Shown in pieces: positions 15,576 through 24,081 of a stretch of 35,935 bases of DNA. Source of the DNA: a virus; IMG/VR virus record IMGVR_UViG_3300017727_000056, positions 1 through 35,935 of that record, one strand, 5' to 3'. Both the position numbers and the translations under genes were made by a program. The notes under the pieces were generated by a model. It ran no database searches. It had not been told where the DNA came from and saw only the letters and a program-made list of their open reading frames with translations. Each line of letters begins with the position of its first letter. Position 1 is the first letter of the stretch.

Positions 15576-17024
15576 TTAATGTAAATCTACCCAACCAGTG
15601 GTACTGTCTCCTGTGTCGGCTACATATGCTTGAACCTTGCCTGTTTCGGAGTTATAAATTGTGTCTCCAAGTGCAGGTGTTAGTCCATCTCTTTGTGCAT
15701 TTGTAAAACTAGCTAATCTAAATGGACTTTGTGTTACTTCTACTCTTGTTGCGGCAGTAAGTTTAATATTAGCTTCTGAGTATAATTCTGGATCACCTGG
15801 AGCAGTTGCTATAATGTTACCTGCAACAGTTAAATCGTTGTTAACTGTAAGGTCATTTTCTACAGCAAGATCACTGCTTATTGTTACTGCTGGAGTAATT
15901 GTAATACCGCTTGAATCGTCTGTATCAATTACACTAGATGCTAGTGTAAAGTTTCCTATTTGATCACCTGGATCTTGGAATGAAAATGTACCAGCGCCGT
16001 CAGTAGTTAATACTTGTCCATTGGTACCTTCAGCAATGCCTAAGTTTAATAATGTTCTTCCTGCTAGTTGATTTGATACATGAGTTTTAACTGCACGTTC
16101 AGTAACCAATGCACTTGCACTGTTATCAGCCATAGTCTCATCGTTACTAAATTCGTCAACGTTTACACCTAGTGCCATACTAATAGCCGTCAATGAACCA
16201 AACGATGTTGGAATATTAACTAGGTCTGAGTATTGTCTTGAAAATAGTAAGTTACTAGTGTCTGTTAAATCATTTATATCTAAAGGTATTGTTGGTGTAT
16301 TAGTTAGACTACTATATGAGCCATCAAATAATGCACTGCCAGTATCAGTTAGATCACTTACATCTACTGGTATTGTTGGTTTACCTGTTAAATCTGCATA
16401 TGCTCCACTAAACAATTCAGGGGCGCCAGTAAGTGCCGCATATTGTCCATTGAATGCATCATTAATACCATATCCTGCAATAGTTGTAGGTTTGTTTGTA
16501 ACATTTATAAAATCAATACTAGTAGCTTCAACATTTCTAAATATAAAATTACCAGTACCGTCTGTGCTTAGTACTTGTCCTGCACTGCCGTCTGTAATTC
16601 CTAAATCTGTAATTGCTGATGGCAATGTTGGTCTGCCTGTTAAATCTGCATAATTACCTGAGTAAGCAACAGCGTTCAATGGATCAGTATAATTAGAAAT
16701 ATTGCCTGCTGGATCTGATGTTAATAATCTACGCCATACGTTTGCATGTGAATAATATAATGCACCAGTTTCGTGTACGTGTGCAACCATGCCGTGATAT
16801 GTAGAAGCACTAATTGCATTTAGATCTGCTTCTGTAGCAAAAACATTACTATAAAATATCTTATTTGGACCAAAGTCTATATCGGTGTTTAGTAAATTAC
16901 TGCCGTCGCCTAATATTGAATATACTTCATTGAAATTATCGTTTACTTTGTCGCCGCCGTCACGTAAGCTATCGCCTGCTCCATCATTAGGTGATACACC
17001 TATGTTAATAAGTTGTTTTGCCAT
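15576..17024 (-). CDS. Tail-fibre-like structural protein
   Basis: A 482-residue protein built of low-complexity beta modules. It starts MAKQLINIGVSPNDGAGDSL, then carries YADLTGRPTLP-type repeats (at least four variants), ITDLGITDG followed by GQVLSTDGTGNF, and a run of LAVENDLTVNNDLTVAGN. The C-terminus ATRVEVTQSPFRL with a QRDGLTP segment and GWVDLH resembles ends of marine phage fibres. Such proteins form elongated trimers for host contact. Its ATG abuts the stop of the 156-residue gene (no gap), and GGGGAC serves as a possible ribosome site. It shares modules with the fibres at 29028 and 32730. Confidence 0.8.
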   Translation of the reverse strand: MAKQLINIGVSPNDGAGDSLRDGGDKVNDNFNEVYSILGDGSNLLNTDIDFGPNKIFYSNVFATEADLNAISASTYHGMVAHVHETGALYYSHANVWRRLLTSDPAGNISNYTDPLNAVAYSGNYADLTGRPTLPSAITDLGITDGSAGQVLSTDGTGNFIFRNVEATSIDFINVTNKPTTIAGYGINDAFNGQYAALTGAPELFSGAYADLTGKPTIPVDVSDLTDTGSALFDGSYSSLTNTPTIPLDINDLTDTSNLLFSRQYSDLVNIPTSFGSLTAISMALGVNVDEFSNDETMADNSASALVTERAVKTHVSNQLAGRTLLNLGIAEGTNGQVLTTDGAGTFSFQDPGDQIGNFTLASSVIDTDDSSGITITPAVTISSDLAVENDLTVNNDLTVAGNIIATAPGDPELYSEANIKLTAATRVEVTQSPFRLASFTNAQRDGLTPALGDTIYNSETGKVQAYVADTGDSTTGWVDLH

Positions 17025-17495
17025 TTATTCGTCCCCGTCAAAGGTAATTGTTCCTGAGTCTAACGTAAATCCAGTTGCACTGAAATTTGTTGCTACGTTT
17101 GTATTTATGAATATTTGCTCTGGGGTACCTTCAATTATGTTTCTCTTTTCATATTTTATAATTGTTTGATCTCTTTTAAATCCAACAGCACTTGTTTTCT
17201 TTCTGTTGTAATTTAATATCTCTGCAATAACTGCACTAAGTTTTAATTCATCAAGTCCTTTTAATGTTTGTAACAATGTATATACATCAACGTTATCTGA
17301 TTTTGCTTGTTTTACAAGAACTGTACTTACAGCTAATGATGCTGTTTTGTCAAAGCCTCTTGATTCAAAAAAGCCAAGTACTGTAGTTAATTCATTATCT
17401 GTTAAACTAATAGGCTTAGAATAATATTTGTCAAAGAATAATGTAACATCTCTGTCAGATTGTTTAGAAATATTTCTTATAGGTAATCCGCTCAT
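17025..17495 (-). CDS. Conserved virion structural protein (156 residues)
   Basis: A 156-residue protein. The helical part SLTDNELTTVLGFFESRGFDKTASLAV followed by LLQTLKGLDELKLSAVIAEILNYNR matches a small structural protein I recognise from marine T4-like phages; the C-terminal third is beta-like (FINTNVATNFSATGF). Exact role not known to me. It overlaps the upstream 433-residue gene by 4 nt and abuts the fibre gene downstream, so the three are co-translated, suggesting they act in one tail or baseplate part. Confidence 0.7.
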   Translation of the reverse strand: MSGLPIRNISKQSDRDVTLFFDKYYSKPISLTDNELTTVLGFFESRGFDKTASLAVSTVLVKQAKSDNVDVYTLLQTLKGLDELKLSAVIAEILNYNRKKTSAVGFKRDQTIIKYEKRNIIEGTPEQIFINTNVATNFSATGFTLDSGTITFDGDE

Positions 17496-18793
17496 GTTGT
17501 TTGATCCAATGCTTTATCTTTATATAGTTGTTGACTACCTGCGGGTAATGCTTTCCAGGCCGCGTTTGCACCATTAATGCCATCGGCGCCTCCATCGTTT
17601 AAATAATCATTTAGAAAAATATTTCTTGCTGTGTCATCTAACTGTGCTGGATTAGCAAGTAGATTTTGTCGTTGAGAATTTTCACTTTGGGGTGCTGAGA
17701 TAGTAGAAGGTTGTGTTTGTGTTGTATTATTATTTCCACCCGGACCTTGCGACTTTGGAACAACAGTATTTTGTAAACCACTAGTTATGTTTACTGATGT
17801 TCCTGTTGCATCTTGTATTACATCTCCAGCAAGTCCTGTTAAATCATCTACTACACCTTCTGGAGTTAAATTTGAAATATTTCTTATTAATTGGAATGCA
17901 CCTAATGCCGCTTCTAATGGGCTACCAAAGTTTTCACCTTGTGAAATATAATCATATAAGTCAGCGCCTGCGCCAAATATTCCATCAATACCTAATTGTC
18001 CACCACCTAATAAACTAATTGGTGATGGTTGTCTATCGTAATGTGAAGCGTCACCAAATCCTGTTGGTTCACCCTCAGAACCTGCTGATACTCGTCCTCT
18101 AGAATAATGTACTGCTTCATATGCAACTGTAATATTATTTTGCATTGTTCCTGACGCATCTGCATTATCTACAGTATCATGTGCCCAGTTTGTAATTATT
18201 GGATTAACAATAGTATACGTTGTGTATGATTTTTTTGCTAATTGCGATATTTGAATATTCTTAAAAAATGGTACACTAATAGCATTGTCTAAACCATATT
18301 TGTATTGGTTTCTGCCACTACCCATATATGTGTTGTCGCCTGCTCCTGCTTTGTTATAAGCACCAGGGTTTCTGCCATAGCTTGCATCTGCAAAATAATA
18401 TCTATAGTATGCTTCTAATAATGCAGTAGTTACACCAAAGTTATCGTCATGGAATGAAATATTAATTGGTTCGTATTGTATGCCTGTTTGTACATTCTTT
18501 TTTCTATTGTATTTGTTTCTAGTTTCTACAATAGCAGTAAATTTAGGAAGGTCTGCTGATTTAACAAGCATACCTATTTCTAAATTATGCTTATCCTTTA
18601 ATGAAGGTAGAATAGATCTTACAACAGGATCTAATTGAAAATATACATGATATAGAAACTTTTGTTTGGGAGCAAATCGTAAATCGTTATCAACATACAA
18701 TCTACTTGCATGTTGCCAATCCGCTACTGTACCTTTAGGACCTAATAATCCTGAAAGTAAGTTATCTAAAAATCCGTTCGATGTTAGTGCCAT
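17492..18793 (-). CDS. Virion structural protein, tail-tube-like
   Basis: A 433-residue protein. The first half (KQKFLYHVYFQLDP, then LVKSADLPKFTAIVETRNKYNRK and ISFHDDNFGVTTALLEAYYRYYF) resembles the tail-tube fold of gp19 and its baseplate-cap relatives. The second half is Gly/Ala/Asn/Gln-rich and low in complexity (LLGGGQLGIDGIFGAGADLY, NNNTTQTQPSTISAPQ). I infer a tail-tube or tube-end protein; gp48/54-type cap proteins are alternatives. Late core GATAAATA ends 5 nt before the ATG, with no ribosome site, and a terminator separates it from gp19 upstream. Confidence 0.72.
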   Translation of the reverse strand: MALTSNGFLDNLLSGLLGPKGTVADWQHASRLYVDNDLRFAPKQKFLYHVYFQLDPVVRSILPSLKDKHNLEIGMLVKSADLPKFTAIVETRNKYNRKKNVQTGIQYEPINISFHDDNFGVTTALLEAYYRYYFADASYGRNPGAYNKAGAGDNTYMGSGRNQYKYGLDNAISVPFFKNIQISQLAKKSYTTYTIVNPIITNWAHDTVDNADASGTMQNNITVAYEAVHYSRGRVSAGSEGEPTGFGDASHYDRQPSPISLLGGGQLGIDGIFGAGADLYDYISQGENFGSPLEAALGAFQLIRNISNLTPEGVVDDLTGLAGDVIQDATGTSVNITSGLQNTVVPKSQGPGGNNNTTQTQPSTISAPQSENSQRQNLLANPAQLDDTARNIFLNDYLNDGGADGINGANAAWKALPAGSQQLYKDKALDQTT

Positions 18794-18798
18794 ACTAA

Positions 18799-18806
18799 TA
18801 TTTATC
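18799..18806 (-). promoter_or_regulatory. Late promoter core GATAAATA, 5 nt before ATG 18793
   Basis: Minus strand GATAAATA-TTAGT-ATG. No Shine-Dalgarno. It lies just after the gp19 terminator and heads the long late array down to 6709. Confidence 0.65.
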
Positions 18807-18831
18807 CAGATGAATTATATGCGTAGATAAT

Positions 18832-18865
18832 AAAAAAGGGTAACAATTTCTTGCTACCCTTTTTA
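18832..18865 (-). terminator. Rho-independent terminator after gp19
   Basis: Arms 18833-18842 and 18855-18864 pair perfectly (AAAAAGGGTA with TACCCTTTTT), an A/C mismatch follows, then CAA/TTG closes a TTTC loop. On the minus strand the stem is followed by TTTTTTA. It sits 28 nt beyond the gp19 stop. The A and T runs on both sides mean it could work in either direction, but only minus-strand genes flank it. Confidence 0.85.
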
Positions 18866-18892
18866 ATATTGTAGATTTTAATTAAATCTTGT

Positions 18893-19519
18893 TTATGCGC
18901 CGCCGCCTGTAATTAGCGATCCTAGTGTACGTCCAACTTGCGTTCCAATACCTGTGTCTGAAGGTGTTTGGATTGCGTTATCGTATTGGATTTCTAATGT
19001 AACTGTTACTGGTTCGTTGTTACTATATGCTAATGTATTGTAGTTAGCATTTGTTACAAAACAACCGTATAGTTCAAAAGTTTCTAATACGTTTGGAGTG
19101 TTAGCACCGTTACCACCGTCCAAGATCTCAATACGTGTTGTAAATTTATAATCTTGTCCACTTGCCGCACTTGACTGCTCGTAAAAGTCGAATTGCTTCT
19201 GCAACTGTTCGCCTACTAGTTTTTGTACTGCATTGTTTACATCTTCACGTAAGTTTAATGTAATTGGTGACCATGTGTGCTTACCAGCTAAGTATGCTTT
19301 TGAGTTGTAAGCATGTATTTCCATTGGCTCAAATGCCACTGTTGGTCGAGTTACATCAATTACTTGTTTAGTAAGTTCTGTAGTCGGTGTGCTTACACCA
19401 AAGTTTTCCAGCGACACTCTAAAGCGGTACTGGAGCTTTGGCATCAACAAGCCTTGGGTACTAGCGGAGTCACCGCTCGCTAAAGGCACTGTAATTTTTG
19501 AAAGTGTTGAAATTGCCAT
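18893..19519 (-). CDS. 19: Tail tube protein gp19
   Basis: A 208-residue protein. MPKLQYRFRVSLENFG (from residue 26) opens the tube fold, followed by VTRPTVAFEPMEIHAYNSKAYLAGKHTW and ITLNLREDVNNAV, typical of T4-like gp19 (163 residues in T4; marine versions are longer). It polymerises as the inner tail tube. AGGAG lies 8 nt before the ATG, with GATAAATAC further up. It follows gp18 by 34 nt and ends at a strong terminator, so gp18-gp19 make one late unit with an extra promoter for the abundant tube protein. Confidence 0.92.
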   Translation of the reverse strand: MAISTLSKITVPLASGDSASTQGLLMPKLQYRFRVSLENFGVSTPTTELTKQVIDVTRPTVAFEPMEIHAYNSKAYLAGKHTWSPITLNLREDVNNAVQKLVGEQLQKQFDFYEQSSAASGQDYKFTTRIEILDGGNGANTPNVLETFELYGCFVTNANYNTLAYSNNEPVTVTLEIQYDNAIQTPSDTGIGTQVGRTLGSLITGGGA

Positions 19520-19542
19520 TTAATATGCTCCTAAGTTAAAAG

Positions 19543-19550
19543 TATTTATC
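19543..19550 (-). promoter_or_regulatory. Late promoter core GATAAATA for gp19
   Basis: Minus strand GATAAATA 23 nt before the gp19 ATG, with TTAGGAG between. It lies in the 34-nt gp18-gp19 gap. Confidence 0.65.
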
Positions 19551-19553
19551 ATC

Positions 19554-22500
19554 TTATAGTCCTGATATCTCGCCTGTATTTTTCAATCTAAGCGGAATGT
19601 AAATAAACTCAATTGCTTTAACAGGTTCAATAGCAACATCTACATATAGTTCGTTTCTATCAATTCTGCTTGGAGTATTGTTTGTTTCGTCACATACAAC
19701 TAAGAAGTCATACAAGGCTCTTTGACCAACAAGCTCAAGAAGTAAACTTTCAACTTGCTGTTTAATCTCATCACGTGTGATTTTATCATTTGGTTCAAAG
19801 ATATATGGTTTAGCAAGTGTGTTTAGCTGACTACGTAAGTAGATAACCAAACGTGCTACGTTGATTCTATCTAATGCACTATTACCTCTTGCTCTAGTTT
19901 TCTGTCCAAAGTTAACAAGTCCTGCACCTGTAATAAACGTAATTGGGTTAACGCCTTGTGCATATAATGTATCTCTTTGTCCTTCGTTTAGTGCAACAGT
20001 TGTAAATTCGCCTTCGCTATTAATATAACCAGTTGCTGATGCGTTTGTAATTCCGCCACGTCTTGTACCTGCTGGTGCAAACCATGGGTAAGAAACTTGA
20101 TCACTTAGTGCAATAGTTCTTAGCATCATGTGTGAAGCTGGAACTACAACGTTGTTACCAAAGTTGTCACTTGTAAATCCTGCTGGATAAAATATTGCAA
20201 AATAATCATCTTTACTTACAAGTCCATCATCATTATCTTCTGCTGATAACTTAGCGTTAGTTGCCCATTCATTTAATGAAGTTGCATCTGGTTTTAGTCT
20301 CATTGGAGCATCTCCAACTACAAAGCCTGTTAAACCTCTATCGTAGTTTAGACTAATCATTTCACCAATTAGTTCTGGATATCCTGGTGATGCAATCAAG
20401 TTAAAGATACGTGCTTCGTCATCTCTAATCTCATCGTTATTATTAACAATACCTTGTAACGATTGTACAACAACTTTACGCTGTGCATTACGTCCAAAGC
20501 TACCTGAACCATCAATTTGGTTAGCTGATTCAGTTACCCAACGATCTTTATTGTAATTTGTCATTTGTTCATCTTTATGACGTAAATTCTTATCGCCAGT
20601 TGTGATGTAGTTTTTAACAAATTTCTTAACATTGAATCCGCTTCTACGTGTGTTAACAAGTATCATACCTTGTGGATATAGTGCTGGATCTGGAGCATCT
20701 GGGTCTAAGTAGTTGCTAGTTAGCAAGTCTTTAATTGACCCTGCTGTTGAACCAAGCGCACCACTTGTACCATATCTTGCATCTGCAAATAGTACACCAT
20801 TTTCTGTAGTTTGATCTGATTTATCTAATAATTCCCAAACATCAGTTGCTTTTCTGTATTTGTAAATCATTGGAAAGTTTTCTAAATCACTTGTGTCAAT
20901 CCAAAGATCGCCATTTGCTAGTAAAGAACCATCTGACTGTTTAGTTGGTTGTGTTGCACTAACAAGTGGTCCTAATGGATCAGTTTTGTCTGAAGTTACT
21001 GCTGAGTAGTAAGGAGCCGCGTCACCAAAGTTAATAGCTTCGTCTCCGCTGTACTGGTAACCTACCCAAGTTGTACCATTGTGGATCATAATGTCCATTT
21101 GATCAACAATTGAGTTGTACCATAACTGACCATCTGCCGCTGTAGCAGTTGGCGCACTAGCACTTGCTGTGTAATTCAATGCTGACCAATTACTTGCTCT
21201 GTACACTGAAGGAGTTGTGCCGGAATCTGTTCCTGGCTCGTAACTTACATAGTCAGTACCTGTGTTTGCATCTACGTATGGTGAAATACCTAATAGTGTT
21301 AATGAAGCTGCCGCGCCACTACCATCTGTTAGTTTAATTTCTCCACCTTTTGAGTGCTTAATAATAACTTTGTTTTCTGCGTCAACTTCTGCACTTACGT
21401 TTGCAATACCTGCACTTGTAATTGCTGTTGCCCAAGCAATCGCTTGTTCTGCCGCTGTTTCACTACCTGACATTGTTACAGCAATAGTACTTGCCGCAAA
21501 GTTACTAAAGTCTGCACTACCTGGTGCTGTTGACTGAAGTGTCAAGTTGTATGTTCCTGCTGAAAAAGAACTTGCTTCAAACACGCTTGTTTTAATTACT
21601 GTTGCGCCTGATGCACTACGTCTGTACAATCTAAATGTTGCAATTGGTAATGTATCTCCTGCAACGTTTGTTAATACAAACATATTGCCAAGTTGCAAGT
21701 TTTCACCGCCACCTGTTCTGTCTAATTCTAAAATTGCATTTTGTGCAGAACTAAACATTGGTGCTTCAATACCGTCCCAAAGTCTTGTTTCAGTGTTCCA
21801 CTGTTTTACTCTCCAACGAGCACCTAAGTTTGGCTCAGTTGTTTTTAACCAAACACTACCAGTTGGTCTACCAGTTGCGCCTGAAGTAACTTTAAAGTCT
21901 GTTGGAATTTGTGTATGCTTACTAATTTGTAATGCTGGTGGATAATAACTACCAGCTGTTAAACCTAATGCTGTTAATACACTTTCGTCATTTGCACTAC
22001 CTGGTGCTAAAACTACTGGACCAGCTTGTGTACTATCTGCACCACTTACTGAACCATCACTGTATAATGCTAGTCTATTATCTACTGCCGCGGCACGTAT
22101 TCCTGAAATACCTAATCCGTTAATTGCTACGACTATTTCAGCTAATGTTTGTCCGTTTGTTACAGTAACAATAGTTTCATTTAATGTTAATGTACCTGCA
22201 CTTACGCTTGGATTTGCTGTTGCACCAGTAACTGCTGGCCAACTATCTTTCCAATCATCGCTACCAACTTCAACCCAATCGCCGTCGGCTGCTCTGTACC
22301 AAATTGTTACTAGCTTACTAATTGCAACTACTGCGTAGTCGCCTATTTGTCCTACTGATGCTAAAGGTGCACCTGGAGCGTTTAATGACCCAGTTACTTG
22401 GTTAACATTTGTTAATACTAATGGTGTTTTATTAGTAAAGCTCTGTCCGCCTGTAACTGTAATTGCCGCATTGTTCCATTCTTGGATACCATACAATGAA

Positions 22501-22922
22501 GTAGTAGTATCTAACCAATATGTGCCTGCGGTTGGATCAGCAGTTGGAACACTTGCTCTTGGCTCTAACTGTGCCAAGTCAATTGGTGCTCTTACTACCC
22601 ATGCTCTGTTGCTTACACCTAAGAATGAATATGCCGCTTGTAAGCCGTATTCGTTTAATTCTGATCCGTGTACTGGATTGTTGTTTGCGTCAACTCTAAA
22701 AGTTGGATCGCCAAATGTTTCAGCTAAGTCACGTTGTGAAGTCATTAAATATGGCTTACCAGCGTTTGCCGCTAGTGTACCTAATGCTGTGCCTGTCCCT
22801 GAAGCATTTTTTTTGTCTTGTGCTGTTGCACAAAATATTACTGGAACTGTACCTGGTTCAGCGGGTGTGTAAAAACTCTCGTTTACTACGCTAACCTGTA
22901 CTCCGGGTGATGATAATGCCAT
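19554..22922 (-). CDS. 18: Tail sheath protein gp18, expanded
   Basis: A 1122-residue protein, far longer than T4 gp18 (659). The N-terminus MALSSPGVQVSVVNESF and the C-terminal half (RTIALSDQVSYPWFAPAGTRRG, then NPITFITGAGLVNFGQKT and RLVIYLRSQLNTLAKPYIFEPND) are clear sheath sequence. The extra length is an insertion of roughly residues 120-690, rich in Thr/Ala/Gly, with at least four Trp-containing modules of the kind GTYWLDTTT...EWN. The insertion is likely exposed on the sheath surface. It forms the contractile sheath. TAGGAGAA precedes the ATG, and GGTAAATA lies upstream. Confidence 0.94.
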   Translation of the reverse strand: MALSSPGVQVSVVNESFYTPAEPGTVPVIFCATAQDKKNASGTGTALGTLAANAGKPYLMTSQRDLAETFGDPTFRVDANNNPVHGSELNEYGLQAAYSFLGVSNRAWVVRAPIDLAQLEPRASVPTADPTAGTYWLDTTTSLYGIQEWNNAAITVTGGQSFTNKTPLVLTNVNQVTGSLNAPGAPLASVGQIGDYAVVAISKLVTIWYRAADGDWVEVGSDDWKDSWPAVTGATANPSVSAGTLTLNETIVTVTNGQTLAEIVVAINGLGISGIRAAAVDNRLALYSDGSVSGADSTQAGPVVLAPGSANDESVLTALGLTAGSYYPPALQISKHTQIPTDFKVTSGATGRPTGSVWLKTTEPNLGARWRVKQWNTETRLWDGIEAPMFSSAQNAILELDRTGGGENLQLGNMFVLTNVAGDTLPIATFRLYRRSASGATVIKTSVFEASSFSAGTYNLTLQSTAPGSADFSNFAASTIAVTMSGSETAAEQAIAWATAITSAGIANVSAEVDAENKVIIKHSKGGEIKLTDGSGAAASLTLLGISPYVDANTGTDYVSYEPGTDSGTTPSVYRASNWSALNYTASASAPTATAADGQLWYNSIVDQMDIMIHNGTTWVGYQYSGDEAINFGDAAPYYSAVTSDKTDPLGPLVSATQPTKQSDGSLLANGDLWIDTSDLENFPMIYKYRKATDVWELLDKSDQTTENGVLFADARYGTSGALGSTAGSIKDLLTSNYLDPDAPDPALYPQGMILVNTRRSGFNVKKFVKNYITTGDKNLRHKDEQMTNYNKDRWVTESANQIDGSGSFGRNAQRKVVVQSLQGIVNNNDEIRDDEARIFNLIASPGYPELIGEMISLNYDRGLTGFVVGDAPMRLKPDATSLNEWATNAKLSAEDNDDGLVSKDDYFAIFYPAGFTSDNFGNNVVVPASHMMLRTIALSDQVSYPWFAPAGTRRGGITNASATGYINSEGEFTTVALNEGQRDTLYAQGVNPITFITGAGLVNFGQKTRARGNSALDRINVARLVIYLRSQLNTLAKPYIFEPNDKITRDEIKQQVESLLLELVGQRALYDFLVVCDETNNTPSRIDRNELYVDVAIEPVKAIEFIYIPLRLKNTGEISGL

Positions 22923-22959
22923 TCTAATTCTCCTATGGATTGGGTCAATTTATTACTTG

Positions 22960-22967
22960 TATTTACC
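22960..22967 (-). promoter_or_regulatory. Late promoter core GGTAAATA for gp18
   Basis: Minus strand GGTAAATAC, 37 nt before the gp18 ATG, with TAGGAGAA between. Also in this spacer is the small inverted repeat GGTAT-GTATA-ATACC at 22983-22997, function unknown. Confidence 0.55.
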
Positions 22968-23023
22968 ATCAAAGAAAGAAAAGGTATGTATAATACCATA
23001 GAAAAAGGCACCAAAAAGGCTAG

Positions 23024-23031
23024 GCTAAATA
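23024..23031 (+). promoter_or_regulatory. Late-like core GCTAAATA before the HNH gene
   Basis: Plus strand GCTAAATA ends 4 nt (CAGT) before the ATG at 23036. It is one base off the 5-nt spacing seen elsewhere. No Shine-Dalgarno. Confidence 0.4.
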
Positions 23032-23035
23032 CAGT

Positions 23036-23371
23036 ATGCGACCATTATGCAAATGCGGCCAACGTCCAGCGGCAATAAATTATAAAAAGGACGGAAAAAC
23101 CTATTACAGAAAAATGTGTGGGCGATGTTTGCGCAATGGAGCCAATCACGGAATACCTAAATGGAAACAAGCCGGCTATATAAAGAAACCAGTTTGTCAA
23201 AAATGCGGATTTAAATCTAAGTACTTGGCACAGTTTAATGTGTTCCATATAGACGGTGATTTAAATAACTGTCGTCCAAGTAATTTAAAAACTATTTGTG
23301 CTAACTGCCAGCGTATTATGCAAAAAGATGGAGTTGTTTGGAAGCAGGGAGACTTAATCCCCGATTTTTAA
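23036..23371 (+). CDS. HNH-like zinc-binding protein
   Basis: A 111-residue protein. Cysteine pairs at Cys5/Cys7, Cys28/Cys31, Cys54/Cys57 and Cys88/Cys91 suggest two zinc sites. The segment FHIDGDLNNCRPSNLKTIC around His71-Asn83 fits the beta-beta-alpha metal core of HNH nucleases (H...N...), framed by the Cys54-57/Cys88-91 ribbon. A similar gene lies beside gp18 in marine T4-like phages, so it is probably conserved cargo rather than a recent homing insertion. Nuclease activity is not certain. Its 3' end overlaps the dNMP kinase on the other strand by 56 bases. Confidence 0.75.
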   Translation: MRPLCKCGQRPAAINYKKDGKTYYRKMCGRCLRNGANHGIPKWKQAGYIKKPVCQKCGFKSKYLAQFNVFHIDGDLNNCRPSNLKTICANCQRIMQKDGVVWKQGDLIPDF

Positions 23372-23861
23372 ATATTGTTTTGATTAGTGTATCAACATTC
23401 TTTTCTAAGCGATCAATTGTAGCATTGTTATCAATAGTGTAATCACACATCCATTGTTCAATACTCATAGACTTATAACTTTCTAAAGGCAACTGATCTG
23501 AACGGTCAACCCATATAGCACAATCAAAAATTTCTTCATTTTGCATTGCAAAAAACTCACGTTTGTTGCGTAGCCCGCAATAGATATCATGCTTGTCAAA
23601 TAGGTTACGTCCTAAACGTGCTAGATCATCTTTACAATAATCGTGTATCATATTATACCATTCAGTACGATGATTATGCCGATCTGCATAACACTCATCT
23701 TCGTCAGCGTACCCGTATTTGTCTTTTAGGTCGTTAAAGATAAAAAGTTCTGAACAAAATTTGCTTGATGACTGAAATGTATAACCATATGCTTCTAGCA
23801 TCTCACATACAGTATCTTTGCCGTGTCGTCCATGTCCAACGACTAATAGTTTTGGTAGCAC
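23316..23861 (-). CDS. Deoxynucleoside monophosphate kinase (T4 gp1-like)
   Basis: A 181-residue protein with P-loop GHGRHGKDT at residues 9-17 and a helical lid region rich in Arg/His/Asp (ECYADRHNHRTEWYNMIHDYC), typical of phage dNMP kinases. It phosphorylates dNMPs released by host DNA breakdown for phage DNA synthesis. T4 gp1 is 241 residues, so this is shorter. The start is a GTG at 23861 with AAGGAG 6 nt upstream; an ATG nearby is out of frame. It has its own sigma-70-type promoter overlapped by a perfect palindrome. Confidence 0.8.
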   Translation of the reverse strand: MLPKLLVVGHGRHGKDTVCEMLEAYGYTFQSSSKFCSELFIFNDLKDKYGYADEDECYADRHNHRTEWYNMIHDYCKDDLARLGRNLFDKHDIYCGLRNKREFFAMQNEEIFDCAIWVDRSDQLPLESYKSMSIEQWMCDYTIDNNATIDRLEKNVDTLIKTIFKNRGLSLPASKQLHLFA

Positions 23862-23879
23862 ACATAACTCCTTATTGAA

Positions 23880-23895
23880 TATACTTTAAAGTATA
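23880..23895. repeat. Perfect 16-bp palindrome overlapping the dNMP kinase promoter
   Basis: TATACTTTAAAGTATA reads the same on both strands. It covers the -10 box (23890-23895) and the likely start region of the dNMP kinase promoter. This is the size and place of an operator for a dimeric repressor. A/T palindromes are commoner by chance here, so function is open. Confidence 0.5.
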
Positions 23896-23918
23896 TACTA
23901 TATAAACAAATATGTCAA
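23890..23918 (-). promoter_or_regulatory. Sigma-70-type early promoter for dNMP kinase
   Basis: Minus strand TTGACA (23913-23918), 17-nt spacer, TATACT (23890-23895): one mismatch from consensus. It lies about 30 nt before the GTG start. It matches the expected early timing for nucleotide metabolism. Confidence 0.85.
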
Positions 23919-23921
23919 CCT

Positions 23922-24074
23922 TTATCTACGCCTTGATTGCTTTGCTTCTAATCGTTCACGTTTACGGATTGTATGTTTCATTGGTCCTGCATTTAGTTCT
24001 TCAATGTGACGCCTTGCGTCTTCGGATGCCCTTTTAATGATAGCATCACGTTCTGATTTAGTCTGTGTTGTCAT
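23922..24074 (-). CDS. Small basic protein (50 residues)
   Basis: ATG at 24074 to TAA at 23922. The product begins MTTQTKSERDAIIKRASEDA and ends with a Lys/Arg-rich helix (KHTIRKRERLEAKQSRRR). It is likely a single charged helix; no family recognised. AAAGGA lies 8 nt before the ATG and is buried in a 5-bp hairpin (24082-24097). A late core AATAAATA lies at 24100-24107. The strong ribosome site and regulatory layout support a real gene despite its size. Confidence 0.65.
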   Translation of the reverse strand: MTTQTKSERDAIIKRASEDARRHIEELNAGPMKHTIRKRERLEAKQSRRR

Positions 24075-24081
24075 ATCTAAT

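Noticed and set aside
22983-22997. GGTAT-GTATA-ATACC inverted repeat upstream of gp18
   Set aside because: Only 5-bp arms in an A/T-rich spacer, with no U run; not enough to call a terminator or operator.
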